DNA of 64,000 nt from Amaurobius ferox (lineage: Eukaryota > Arthropoda > Arachnida > Araneae > Amaurobiidae). The DNA lies in assembly GCA_951213105.1 (NCBI GenBank), contig OX578145.1:116391239-116455238 (forward strand), written 5' to 3'. A program made the position numbers and the translations under genes. The notes under the pieces are model-generated. The model worked only from the letters and a program-made list of their open reading frames with translations, did not search any database and was not told the DNA's origin. This document shows, in pieces, positions 10,895 to 21,389 of the stretch; position 1 is the stretch's first letter; each line of letters starts with the position of its first letter.

Positions 10895-11275
10895 TCTATA
10901 GATAATTCCAGTACTAACATGACTGAGATCTCCCCCCCACCCACACACACACACACACACATACATACTAAGTGTTTGCAATGTTTTATTATATGCTTAA
11001 ACTCATTTAGAAAAAAACTTAAAAATTGCAAATTTATAGAAAAAATGAAACAACTAAAAATAAATTTATGGCAGAACTAGAAAATGTACCTGGCATTGTC
11101 CAGGGGTCATGGCATAGCATGCCCATGTAGCAGTTTATTTATTCTTTGTTATAAGCGGGTATATGGATAAAGCATTCTTTAGTTTTAGAGAATTTGCTAT
11201 AAGTTCGGGTGAACAAAATTAAAAAAACACTTTAATACACCCATTTGTAATAACCACAATGACAAAAAAAATCTT

Positions 11276-11395
11276 GCCAAGGTACATCGGTCAGGGTCCT
11301 GAAGTACCTGTTTACTAATTTCAAAGTCATAAAAAGCTTAGCTTTTCCACAACAGATTGCTCATACATACAGACAGACATCTTCTTTTGTTATGC
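11276..11395. repeat. Dispersed repeat shared with 61572-61720
   Basis: The order CCAAGG...GGGTCCT.AAGTAC...TTTCA.A...ACAGACATCTTCTTTT recurs near 61572-61720. Such tails (ACAGACATCTTCTTTTRTT) are common in arthropod repeat families. Class unknown. Confidence 0.35.
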
Positions 11396-11947
11396 ATAGC
11401 TGTACCCACACAGAGCATCTGTGAAAATTTTAATGATAAGACTCTGAAAATAAAAATTTAATTCGCTCTAAGTTTTCCATTACTTCTTTAACTGAGACTT
11501 ATTTCAATATTTTCTTCGGTCTGTCAAAATCTATCAGCTTCATTTCTCATTCAATAGCTTCATAAGCAGTTTCATTGGCACTCCATGTCTTTCTACATGC
11601 ATTATAGCACACTATAACAGGGCAATCAATTTAGCTTTAATTATATATATCTACAAAAATAAGGCTGAACACATGAGAGTTAAACATGCCAAAATACCTC
11701 ATTTTGCATAAAAATATATATAGAAGTGAAGCTAGATATTGAACTCATTTCTAACTTCCTTACAACAATGGTTATTATACTTTTGTGTTGTCATGTGTTA
11801 AAAGGGCATGCACCAGGGGAAAAAATATTTTCCCTATTGTTGACAGTAAATAGCTGATTTGGACACTTTAAAAAAATTTTTAATTTAATTTTAAAAAATC
11901 TTACTAACAAATTCTTCCTTTTATTAATATAGATTAAATATAAATTT

Positions 11948-12134
11948 ATTTTCAGTATAACATGACACTGTAAATACTGACTTTTTTACAATCTTATACT
12001 CTGTTAACTTTGAAAAAAGTTGGTCATATATTTTTCCCTATGGGTACATTTTCTATCATCCATCAAACAACATTAACATGATATAAACAAATACACTTCA
12101 AATATCAATATTTATTAAACAAACTGAAAAGCAT
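11948..12134. repeat. Direct repeat copy 2 (with 10697-10894)
   Basis: This is the second copy of the ~190-base direct repeat; it ends about 140 bases before the intact mariner. Orientation is the same as copy 1. Confidence 0.55.
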
Positions 12135-12273
12135 TAATCTCTGCACATCTTGGCCTTTCGGATTTTATATTGATTCAGACATTCTGCATCAACATTCGCT
12201 GTAGAATAGCTGATTTGCACAAACTCGTCTGGTGGTTATAATAGTTTGGCCACTTAGTGTATATATATATATA

Positions 12274-13605
12274 CGAGGCATGTTTTTTATGTAAGTACCG
12301 TTTTGCGATTCCGCCGCCACAGCGCTACGGTCGGCGTTCCGCGCATGCGCGCTGGTTACCTACATCTCTTGTCTACGCACTGACGCCATTACAGTCTGAT
12401 TCTTCATTGTATACGTTGTTTACTGAGTGTTTAAGATGCCTCCGACAATCGTGAGTCCCGCCGATTGTGAAGTACGGGCTGTTATACGATTTCTTAGTGC
12501 TAAAGGCGTAAAACCGATCGATATTCATCGTGAGATCTGTGAAGTTTACGGACAAAACATTATGAGTGATGGAATGGTAAGGAAATGGGTGAGAGCATTT
12601 AAAGATGGCCGCACAAATGTGCATGATGAAGAACGGAGTGGGCGTCCTTCGGTCTTTAATGAAGATTTGGTGCAGAAAGTGGAAGAAAAGGTGAGAGAAA
12701 ACAGACGCTTTACAATTTCATCAATGTGCGACTGGTTTCCTCAATATTCTCGTAGTGTTTTGTATCGCATTGTGACCGAGAACTTGAATTACCGGAAATT
12801 GTGTTCACGTTGGGTTCCAAAAATGTTGACGGATTTGCACAAAACCCAACGTTTAGGCAGTGCATTGACTTTCCTTGAGCGGTACCACAATGAAGGTGAA
12901 GATTTTTTAGACCAAATTGTTACTGGTGACGAAACATGGGTGGCCTACGTCACACCAGAATCAAAACAACAATCCATGGAATGGCGACATTCATCATCAC
13001 CCAAAAGAGTGAAGTTTAAGCAAACAATTTCTGCCCGGAAAATCATGTGCACAGTTTTTTGGGACAAAAAAGGAGTATTGCTAGTGGAGTTTCTGCCTCT
13101 TAATGAGACAATCAATGCAGCGTCTTATTGTGAGACATTGAACAATCTGCGTCGTGCAATCCAGAACAAAAGACGTGGCAAGTTGAGTAAGGTTATCGTT
13201 TTGCTGCATGACAATGCCCGTCCACATGTGGCTAATCGGACCAAAGATCTCATCAAATCTTTTAAATGGGAAACTCTAGATCATCCTCCATACAGCCCTG
13301 ATCTGGCGCCCAGCGACTACCATTTGTTCCTGCACTTGAAGAAACACCTGGGTGGTCAGCGTCTTCAAGACGATAACGAAGTCAAAACAGTTGTGATACA
13401 GTGGTTAACAAGTCAGGCGGCAGAATTTTATGAGGAGGGTATTCAAAAACTGGTGCCACGTTATGACAAGTGCCTCAATATTCACGGAAATTATGTAGAA
13501 AAGTAGATTAAGGTACAGGCTTTCATGTAGAAATAAAATTATTGCGATATCTTTCCACGTCTTTTTTTAATTCCAAAACGGTACTTACTTAAAAAACATG
13601 CCTCG
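12274..13605 (+). mobile_element. Complete mariner element with TIRs and TA target site
   Basis: The 1332-bp element is bounded by inverted repeats beginning CGAGGCATGTTTTTTA and continuing through GTAAGTACCGTTTTG, with one mismatch over about 31 bp. It is flanked by TA on both sides (12272-12273 and 13606-13607). A full-length transposase frame lies inside, with about 160 bp of 5' leader. Length and structure are those of a complete, potentially autonomous mariner. It sits in the Sfmbt intron between exons 10441-10532 and 17485-17526, on the opposite strand to that gene. Confidence 0.93.
12436..13506 (+). CDS. Mariner transposase, intact (DD34D)
   Basis: The uninterrupted frame of 356 codons starts at ATG in TTTAAGATGCCTCCG; the few codons upstream begin with GTG and are less likely used. 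The N-terminal half carries two helix-turn-helix parts ending in the GRTNVHDEERSGRPS linker, then KWVPKMLTDLHK-type sequence (here RWVPKMLTDLHK). The catalytic domain has VTGDETW (Asp about 165), LHDNARPH (Asp about 259) and SPDLAPSDYHLF (Asp about 294), with 34 residues between the last two, the DD34D spacing of mariners. It ends QKCLN-like DKCLNIHGNYVEK. The length is close to the usual 345-350. No stop, frameshift or missing catalytic residue was seen, unlike every other transposase in the window. Product: cut-and-paste transposase that cleaves the element ends and inserts at TA. Confidence 0.95.
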   Translation: MPPTIVSPADCEVRAVIRFLSAKGVKPIDIHREICEVYGQNIMSDGMVRKWVRAFKDGRTNVHDEERSGRPSVFNEDLVQKVEEKVRENRRFTISSMCDWFPQYSRSVLYRIVTENLNYRKLCSRWVPKMLTDLHKTQRLGSALTFLERYHNEGEDFLDQIVTGDETWVAYVTPESKQQSMEWRHSSSPKRVKFKQTISARKIMCTVFWDKKGVLLVEFLPLNETINAASYCETLNNLRRAIQNKRRGKLSKVIVLLHDNARPHVANRTKDLIKSFKWETLDHPPYSPDLAPSDYHLFLHLKKHLGGQRLQDDNEVKTVVIQWLTSQAAEFYEEGIQKLVPRYDKCLNIHGNYVEK

Positions 13606-14092
13606 TAATATATATAGACTTTACACTTTACACTCATGGATTGGCAACACCTTCTTTACATCACATGTAGTTGATGGCTTAGGCCTATCAACTTCTACAC
13701 GTGTAGGTCAATTATTTTTCAAATTATTTTTCTTTTCTTTTTAGTTTTTCAATTTTTTCAATCTGTTTCAATTGTGGCACAAAGGGGTATCAAATAGTCT
13801 TTTGTTCACAGTAACAGACCACTAAATGAAATGTACTACTATGAAGCTGGTGTATGGTAGAAGCCCCTGAAGATTTTATTATTACATCAGTTTCATTCCA
13901 TTATTTATTGTACCAGTTTTTCTTTTGATTGTTATTTTACATTATGTGTGGTTTCTTTATTTTTTTTTTGCATATGATTGACATTCTCTTGAGTTTTTTC
14001 TGGTTAATATTTGAATTCTACTGTTTGTTATGGATACATCACTATTTCTCTTCATATATTCTAATTTATTTCATCTTTATTATATATATATA

Positions 14093-14929
14093 CAGGGTGT
14101 CCCAAAAAGATTGAAACACGCTTTAATTCTTTACCTGTTCGAGATAAGTAGGCAATGTAAATTGCAAAAATATTGAAAGTAAGGTAGGAAATAAGACAAC
14201 ATTAATGAAATAGTCCTCCCATTAATTTTCAAAAAGTTACATTTTTTAAATTTTTATACGACCCCCTTAGACAAATTTGATCAATCAGAAAATTTGTATT
14301 TTTAATGCAACACGATTATTAAAAAAAACCACATATCTGTATCTTTAAAATTGAGCGAGTTATATTTAATTGAAAATTGAACATTGTGAATAGGAACCAT
14401 ATATCAAATTAGAAATGTAAATTTGTGACATCACAAAAAAGATAAAACTGGATGATAATACATAAGAGACATTTTTACGAATTCCGTGTAGGCTCACGAT
14501 GTAATCACGGATTCTTAAGTAATTTTCAGTAACTAAGTACTTTTTTTTATCTAAACAATTTTCATCTTCAATTTGTTTATGATCCCTATTTTTACTGATG
14601 AAACAGCCTTTCACATGGTACGGAAAAGTGGCATAAGTCAGATTTTTTCCTTTATCATAATTCAGTTGATTTTAAAGATACAAATATGCAGGTTTTTTTA
14701 ATGATCTTGTTGCATTAAAAATAAAAAATTTCTGATTGACAAAATATGTCTAAGGGGGATCGCATAAAAATTTAAAAAGTGTAACTTCATGAAAATTAAT
14801 GGGAGGAGCATTTCATTAACGTAATCTTATTTCCTACCTTACTTTTAACATTTTTGCAATTTACATTGCCCACTTATCTCCCAACAGGTAAAGAATTAAA
14901 GCGTGTTTCAATCTTTTTGGGACACCCTG
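14093..14929. mobile_element. Foldback MITE with ~260-bp inverted arms
   Basis: The 837-bp element starts CAGGGTGTCCCAAAAAGATT and ends with its reverse complement, flanked by TA. The inverted similarity continues inward for roughly 260 bases: GAAACACGCTTTAATTC, GTAGGAAATAAGA, CCCATTAATTTTCA and TTTTTAATGCAACA blocks all recur inverted in 14655-14929. The centre (about 14371-14654) is not palindromic and has no transposase. Terminal sequence and TA target fit the Tc1/mariner superfamily. Single-strand foldback would give a very long hairpin. Confidence 0.85.
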
Positions 14930-14959
14930 TATATATATGTGTGCGTGTGCACCGATGTA

Positions 14960-15100
14960 GTAGTTGAGTCATCAAGGCAAACATTTCTTCATGCTCGCTC
15001 AGCTACCTGGTTATGGGTTCGAGTCGTGTTGTTGTTAGGTGCAGTGTGTTCCGCCGCCATTACTGTGCCGGCCAATGTCATGTGATGGCTAAATGGATTA
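14960..15100 (+). mobile_element. Possible tRNA-derived SINE
   Basis: The block contains GCTCGCTCAGCTACCTGG followed by GGGTTCGAGTCGTG, resembling the A-box region and especially the B box (GGTTCGANTC) of tRNA genes. It is followed by GTTGTTGTTAGG and GC-richer sequence unlike the surroundings. A repeated GGCCAATGT at the 3' side is not a convincing target duplication. Confidence 0.4.
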
Positions 15101-16164
15101 TGATTCTGGCCAATGTATAGGCAAATGATTGTGTATCAAGTGCCTAGCCATTGTTAAAATATATAAATATATATATTTCCTTTCTACCATTGGATTTACT
15201 ATTTTAATATTTTATATATATACATGTGTGTGTGTGAGTGTGTGCATTTTTAGCAAAATACATAAAATATTTTTATTACTTAATTTTTTAACTTCATATA
15301 ACAGATATTATCCATAGGAGATAAAAATATTACAGCTTAAATAGGAATAATTCCTAATAAACTGATGCACTCAAGATCAACACCAGCAAAAATTAAGGAA
15401 ATCCTGCTGAAAAAGCTGTCTTTTTGAGGTAAAGTAGCATAAAAAGTCAAATACAATAAATCAACTGATTATCTAATTTAAAAATAAAAGTATCATTAAC
15501 TACAGAGTATTTCAAAAAGGATGCAACTCACATTTAAGAAAGTAGAAATTTATGTGCAAGTTTTATCTCAAACTATTAGTCAATCCATACTACTGCACTC
15601 ACGATCAATCAAACCAAGCAGTTAAAATGACATTGCTATGTGTCAGTCTACTTGATATATCCATTTCTGTGTTTTGTACCAGCTATGCCACTTTCTAAGA
15701 ATGCAGGTGTTTTATTACTAAATTTTATTTTGCACATGTGTGCAAGTGTATTTTGCAAGTCTGTGCAAGATAAGTTTCAAGTAACATTTCCTTGTTTTGT
15801 AGTTCTCAAAAATTCAGCAATATCACATTTAATTGTTACATTTCATGAGACTGGGAACATGCAAGATCTTTAAAATAGCCCAGGCCAGTCATCATTGTTA
15901 AGTTTGTATTTATTATATTGAAGTTTATTCTAAAATATATTCTTCAAATTGATAAAATATCAAACAATATGTAAAATAATTTGAAGCATTTATTTATTCT
16001 TGTACAAATTTTGGACAAATCTTGGAAAGGTATCACAAAGTCCTTCATCATGAAGTAAATTTTCTTGTTGAGATGAAGTGAGACATGACCTGAGCTTGAT
16101 AAAATCTCAAAATTGGAGAATTTCTTCCATGAACCTAGATCTTTAATTAGCAATCTTTAATTAT

Positions 16165-16260
16165 TATATTTTTGTATAAATGGGGCCTCTTTGGCTTGGG
16201 GGGAGGTCTGGTGCAATTGCCTATTTTGCCACCTTATAAATCCAGTGCTGTGTGTGATGC
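16165..16260. repeat. Short G-rich dispersed element (GGGGCC...CAATTGCC type)
   Basis: TGGGGCCTCTTTGGCTTGGGGGGAGG-type sequence (split here: TGGGGCCTC, TTGGGGGGAGG, GTGCAATTGCC) resembles hAT MITEs that carry GGGGCAATTGCCC words. Decayed. Confidence 0.3.
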
Positions 16261-16976
16261 CCTTCTTGAAACTTGTTAGAATAACTTTTTAATGGAAGAA
16301 AGGCATTTACTTATCTTGGTGTTATGTTTTGATAACATAAAATTCCTCATTTTTTCAACTTTAAATTTGTTCTTCGTACTTCCCCTTAAAAGAGTGTACA
16401 TAAAATCTACTATTTCTTTTCTTCTAAGATTAGTAGGTATAGATAGGGGTCCAAGTTTCTCCTTATAAGGCTGATTTAAATTTCTGATGGGTTCTGGAAC
16501 CCAGAATCCCTGTGACAGAAAATCACATAGCTTTCTCTGACAAGCCCTTAAAGAACTAATATCTTTCTGTAAAATTACATTAGTTTTGCTGTCACATTTT
16601 CCTTTTCAGATTACCACAGAAACATAATAACACAATAACTTTTTCTACAAATATTTATAACCCAAAAATTTGTGCAAATTACTGACGATTTCTGTACCTG
16701 CATTGCCATGTGACCCTATTTTTGCCAGAAGGCTCAGAATTTTATATAAACCCAGCACCAGCCTTATGCCACTACATGTCACTTTATCATAGTATTTTCA
16801 TGTGATGTTCTTAAAAGGTCGCTACTCTATGATGGCAATATAGCCATTATAAAAACACACAACCTTTTATGTCATCTAGAAATTAGGTGGATTTTTTTTT
16901 AAATAAATACTTGGTGATTATTGATATAATTATGTTAACATTTAATCATAAAAAGTCAAAATTTGATTTAAAATTT

Positions 16977-17140
16977 AAATGCAGTGGAACTTTGATAACT
17001 CAAACTTGAATAATTAGAAATTTTCAATAAGTAAAATTTTAAAAATTTCCCTTTTAAAGTATAGATACACAGAATTTTGGACATGTCAATCTATTTTTCC
17101 TCTATCTGAAAATTTGCTATATAGAAGTTCCATTGCATTT
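16977..17140. mobile_element. MITE, 164 bp, 16-bp terminal inverted repeats
   Basis: The left end AAATGCAGTGGAACTT is the inverted copy of the right end (one G/A difference). The inner sequence (TTGATAACTCAAACTTGAA) resembles pogo/Tigger non-autonomous elements. No coding content. Confidence 0.55.
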
Positions 17141-17484
17141 TAAAGAAGGTTCATGTTTAAAAGACATAAAATAATTTATATTTACTTTTTTGTAGTGACT
17201 CCATATTTCAGTGAAGCTCTTTAAATATGCAATCAGCTTCAATAATATTCACTATACAGAACTTTCATAACAGCAAAGAGACCTAAATATTAAAACCCAA
17301 TTTTTTTACTAATATAGTACAAAATTCTTTAAATATAATCAAAATTTTAAAATTTAACTTCAAGCCATATAAAAAAAATGGTTCAATAGTGAGAATTGCA
17401 GTGTAATCTATCAGAGATATTATATAGGCAAGATTTCTTTCAAACTGCTAAATGAATTTGAATGAAACATGGTTCTTGCAATAC

Positions 17485-17526
17485 CTCGGTCAAGATCATG
17501 AAGTCCGACAAAGCAACTAAAGCAGC
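17485..17526 (-). CDS. Sfmbt: Candidate small Sfmbt exon, cysteine-containing
   Basis: This is a candidate 42-nt exon. A strong acceptor (a T-run then GCAG) precedes GCTGCTTTAG and a weak donor (GTATTG) follows CCGAG. Read in the only frame that joins the next exon, it gives CFSCFVGLHDLDR and leaves one base that pairs with the two-base start of the 10441-10532 exon. CxxC could belong to the FCS-type zinc finger known in some Sfmbt proteins, but there is too little sequence to say. It could also be a 5' UTR exon or a chance splice pair. I found no upstream partner with the required phase. Confidence 0.4.
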
Positions 17527-17655
17527 CTGCAAAAAAAAGTACCTATCAAATGCATATTATTAAAGAAATCCAAAAAAATATCTATTAAATCTAAATACAT
17601 AAGTAATATCAAGTTAGTAATTCATTAAGTATTTATTTGAGAAAGTCAATGGGGA

Positions 17656-17735
17656 CTACCAGGGCCTGATTAACACACAGGTCTCTGGGGCCACACCCCT
17701 GGGCCCTTAAATTTAAAGGGGCCCATTTTTTTGCA
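17656..17735. repeat. Short GGGCCC-rich dispersed element
   Basis: CAGGGCCTGATTAACACACA followed by GGTCTCTGGGG and GGGCCCTTAAATTTAAAGGGGCCC-type inverted words identifies a short non-autonomous element, probably hAT-like. It contains a perfect palindrome around TTAAATTTAA. Confidence 0.4.
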
Positions 17736-17843
17736 CATGATAAAAAATTTAAACAGAAATAAATTTCTTATTGATTTAAAACTGGCATTAGTTATTTTAA
17801 ATTATAATTTATGTTAATAGTTTTAAATATTATACGTATATTT

Positions 17844-18778
17844 CACTGCTGGCCATTAAAATTGCTATACCATGAAGGCGGCATGCAACAAACATCAAAT
17901 TTTCATGAAAGGTACCACATGCTGTGATATGCAAATGATTAGCATTGCAGAGCATGCGCACAAAGCAGGTATGAGTAACGCCATCTACATTCTGTATAAA
18001 AGGGAAGATTGCACAGCAGATTTCTCATTCGGAAATTGCATTTGAATGTTTTTTGTTTGTGTGAAGGCCGTGTTATGCCTCGTGTATGAAGGAGAAACTT
18101 CTACCAGCACATGTCGAAATTCGACAGTAACAGGATTGTGGACTATCGGGACTATAGTTTATCGTTCCGCGACATTGCTGCGTGCGTCAGTTGGGATCTC
18201 ATGACTGTCAGACAAATATGGAATCGATGGGTCCAGGAGGGCCATACTGAATCTCATGCACGATCTCAGTGGCCCCGGGCCACTAACGCCCTAGAGGACA
18301 GACATGTTGTCTTCTCAGCCTTGCGGGATCATACAGCCATGTCAAGTACCTTGAATCAGGAATTTGGTTCATTTGCAGGACGACAAATGTCCACATGGAC
18401 AGTGCGATGATGTCTGCAACACCATGGACTGTCAGCACGCCGACCATTGTTGCAGCTTCCCTTGACACTGCAGCAGAGATAGGCACGCCTGCAGTGGTGC
18501 GACGAACAACAACACTGGACACAGGAGTGGCACCATGGCATCTTTTCAGATGAATCCTGGTTCTGCGTACAGCATCATGATGAACATATCCCAGTCGGAT
18601 TACAGCCGTTGTTGCTGCCAGATGTGGCAGCTCTGTGTACTGAATTCTGCATGCTGTGTACCCCAAACCACCTGCAAATTTAATCATATCTTCCTCCCAT
18701 TTTACTGTATATGTACAATAAATAAGATTCTGTTATTTGCTTTCCTGCCTGGTGTAGCAATTTTAATGTCCAGCAGTG
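17844..18778 (+). mobile_element. Tc1-like element, internally deleted
   Basis: The inverted ends are CACTGCTGGCCATTAAAATT at the left and the reverse complement at the right (CCAGCAGTG at 18770-18778, next to TA). Inside, a plus-strand frame (18111-18410) encodes RIVDYRDYSLSFRDIAACVS and IWNRWVQEGHTESHARSQ, the paired-like HTH of a Tc1 transposase. After shifts, downstream sequence resembles HHGLSARRPLLQLPLTLQQR and GIFSDESWFCVQHHD. The element is 935 bp, shorter than the usual 1.2-1.7 kb, with stops and missing C-terminal catalytic motifs. Non-autonomous relic. Confidence 0.8.
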
Positions 18779-18789
18779 TATTTTGAAGT

Positions 18790-20690
18790 AAAACTTTGGA
18801 AGGATTTTACAAAAGGGTTACTGAGACAATACTATTTCCTTTTATACTTGAAGTAGAACCTACAATGTAAATTAGCTTATGATACATATGATCCAAAGCT
18901 TAGAATAATGCTTCACACTTATGTTAGAAAAACTGTTTAAAAGTACAATTTAGACAAAGTGAAGAGGGAGAAGTATATAACTATGATAGGTTGTTCTTGA
19001 GATTAATATTTTTATGTGACTACATTTATTAAGTGACTACATTTCTGGATGTAAAATTCAATATGGCTATATCAATTAATACAAGTAGCATTTTAATATT
19101 CAGCAAGATCAAATAGTCATCAATTAATTTTTATGCTTTCTGACAATATCAAAATCTATTAGTTTATAGAGAAAGTCATAAGTCGGATACCAGATTTTAT
19201 TTTTTCTATAAAATGGCCCTCTTTAATATCTTTCATCATTTTCATTTTTCAATTTTGTAAAAACTTGGGAGCATTTTCTACAATTACAAAATATAAATTT
19301 TTTTGGAGCACAACTGCAGCAGTCAATGGATAATTCTCTGACTTTTCCAAATGTTTACAACAACCTGACTCAGTGTAAGCTTTAAATATGATTCAGTAGT
19401 TAATTAGCCACTGGCTACTGGATTCCATATTTTTAATAGCCAATCTTAGTTCATTACTAGTTACTTTTAGCAAAAAATAATAAAATAAAATATAAATGTG
19501 AATATATTAACATTTGTTACTACAATTACAAATATTTTACACACTACAGAGAATAAGTAATTAAAATGATGCTCAATATTAAAAAAATTCATGACACTTA
19601 AATAATTTTATAAATGCTGCACTCACTATTTAATTTTATAGAATATTTCAGTGTTTGCTCTTCATCACAATTAGGATCCATAGAAAAATCTAATGTATAC
19701 CAAGTTATCAGCCATGCTGGTTATTTGTCTACAAAAACTTAATAGCCTAAATTGAATTTTATTAGCCAGATAGGTAGTGGCTACTATACAATTTAGGTTA
19801 TAGTTTATAGTACTCAATAATCTTTTAATGGTTTGAATTGCATGAATTGAATTTTTCTGCTTATCAAATTTCCAGAAAACAGAAAATTTTAATTCATGTA
19901 CAGAAAATATTCAGCATAAGATTATGTGCAATTCAAGGGTGAGAATGCTTATTCACATGATCCTAGCACAGTGTAGTATGAACATTAGAAAAGTTTGCTT
20001 TTATAATTATTTAATAGCTTACACAGAATAACTGTGAGATGTCTGTAAACTGTGTATAGTTACTGTGAAAAATAGTTTCACCTAATGCATAAACTTATTA
20101 ACTAAATTGGCGACATAACGAAATTTTAATTGTTACTAACACAATAAATCATAGCAAAAACAATCACAGATAATGGTTTTAAAATTGCTCCAAGACATTA
20201 TAACTTAAGTAACAAATGAAAAATCCGGGGGGTGAAACGCTGTACACATGTCCTTAACATGTTAGGATTCTATCAATCACATATTATGATTTAATAATAT
20301 TTTGTCAAATAAAAATATTTAATTATCCAAACTCCAAACGTCATTTATTAAATGAAATTTAAAAATGTATACATTTTTCACCGACTTATACAGATGTAAA
20401 CTTCCTTTTATTAGTTTAAATTAAATTTAAACTGTGACATTGAAGACGCGTTTAAAAACATACCTATGAGGTTAAAGAAAACTAGTCTTGAAAAACATTA
20501 TAGAAATATCCCTTTGAATCCAAGAAAAAAATACTAGAAAAAATAAAAATATAGTCTAAACTACATTTAATAGCAAGAAATAGTAATATTTTAATTCTTC
20601 AAGTTAGTTTTAAAACTATGAATTGACATAGCAGAAATGTTAAACAAAGCATTTAATTAAAATTTTATATTTTCCGAGATGCTACTAAAT
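18790..20690. other. AT-rich non-coding stretch
   Basis: I see no exon, transposon terminus or array here apart from simple A/T runs. The Sfmbt 5' exon(s) might lie here but none could be supported. Confidence 0.4.
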
Positions 20691-20699
20691 TATTATCTT

Positions 20700-21289
20700 T
20701 ATTCAATAGTATATAATCTGCAACAACATTTCACTATGTTTGAATTACGTATTTATGAATAAAAATAAGAAACAAGAAACGCGAAAACTTTCCGATCTTC
20801 AACAAGACTGAAGTAGAAGTACTTTTCAACGATTCGTTTTACGAATGAAAAGAAATATTCAATTTGACAGCTAGTAAAAAGGACGTTTCCTTTTTATTCT
20901 ATTAATCTAGATGTATTCAAAATTCAATTTTCGAAATATGATTCAGCTACATGAAGTTCCTAGCATTGTGCAAACGCCATCTGCTAGCACATCTGTTATT
21001 TGACATGATTCATACATAAAAGCATTTTTCTAACAACTCATCTTTCGAAATGTCAATGTTATGAATAATACCATTATTTGTGAAAATTAAAAGGACAGAT
21101 TATGTATCCTTCCGTGTAATGAACCCAATAATTTGATAATGTCTTTAATTTAAATATTATTCCGTTCAAAAAATGTCTGAAACAACGTAATGATTATTTT
21201 TCCTCTCTTACCAGTTTGTCATTGAAGTGATAAGTTGTCAATCTTCATGAAAAAATTATGAAATTGCATTTTTCAATTTGCTATTAATT
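20700..21289. promoter_or_regulatory. Likely divergent promoter and 5' region between Sfmbt and STIMATE
   Basis: The stretch before the STIMATE start codon is a few hundred bases with no recognisable transposon and slightly more mixed composition than the surroundings (for example around 20970-21000). Because Sfmbt points left and STIMATE points right, the promoters of both should lie near here. I can point to no convincing TATA box or initiator, so this is positional inference. Confidence 0.3.
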
Positions 21290-21389
21290 ATGGGTTCCGA
21301 ACTTCATTGTACTCATGGTGCCTTAACAGATTCTTTTGGGTGGCTTGTTCAAGGAATTTTGGCATGTCTAGCATTTACATGTCTTGTTT
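21290..21389 (+). CDS. STIMATE: STIMATE exon 1 (start codon, first membrane segment)
   Basis: The exon starts at the ATG in ATTAATTATGGG and runs 100 nt to a perfect GTAAGT donor. It encodes MGSELHCTHGALTDSFGWLV followed by QGILACLAFTCLV. The pattern C..GAL..SFG...QG.L...AF is shared with human TMEM110, whose residues before that point are longer and variable. An in-frame stop lies shortly upstream of this ATG (TAA within CTATTAATTATG), so no longer N-terminus is possible in this exon. It leaves one base for the next exon. Confidence 0.9.

Larger units (their letters stand above)
1514..17526 (-). other. Sfmbt: Sfmbt-like gene, partial locus
   Basis: This is the span of the visible exons of a minus-strand gene for a Scm-related protein with MBT repeats. 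Sfmbt proteins are Polycomb-group chromatin factors whose MBT repeats bind methylated histone lysines. Exons at 10441-10532, 6029-6272, 1736-1824 and 1514-1609 join in consistent phase, and the predicted protein follows the order of the N-terminal part of vertebrate SFMBT1/2: WEEYLE motif, MBT repeat 1, a DR/LLE linker, then the start of MBT repeat 2. A further tentative exon is at 17485-17526. The remaining MBT repeats and the SAM domain must lie beyond position 1. I did not find the start codon. The choice of Sfmbt over L3MBTL or MBTD1 rests on remembered family patterns, not on a search. Confidence 0.75.

Noticed and set aside
20465..20530. Possible upstream Sfmbt exon on the minus strand ending in a GTATGT donor.
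   Set aside because: The frame that fits the next exon has a stop just upstream and no start codon, and no family similarity was seen.
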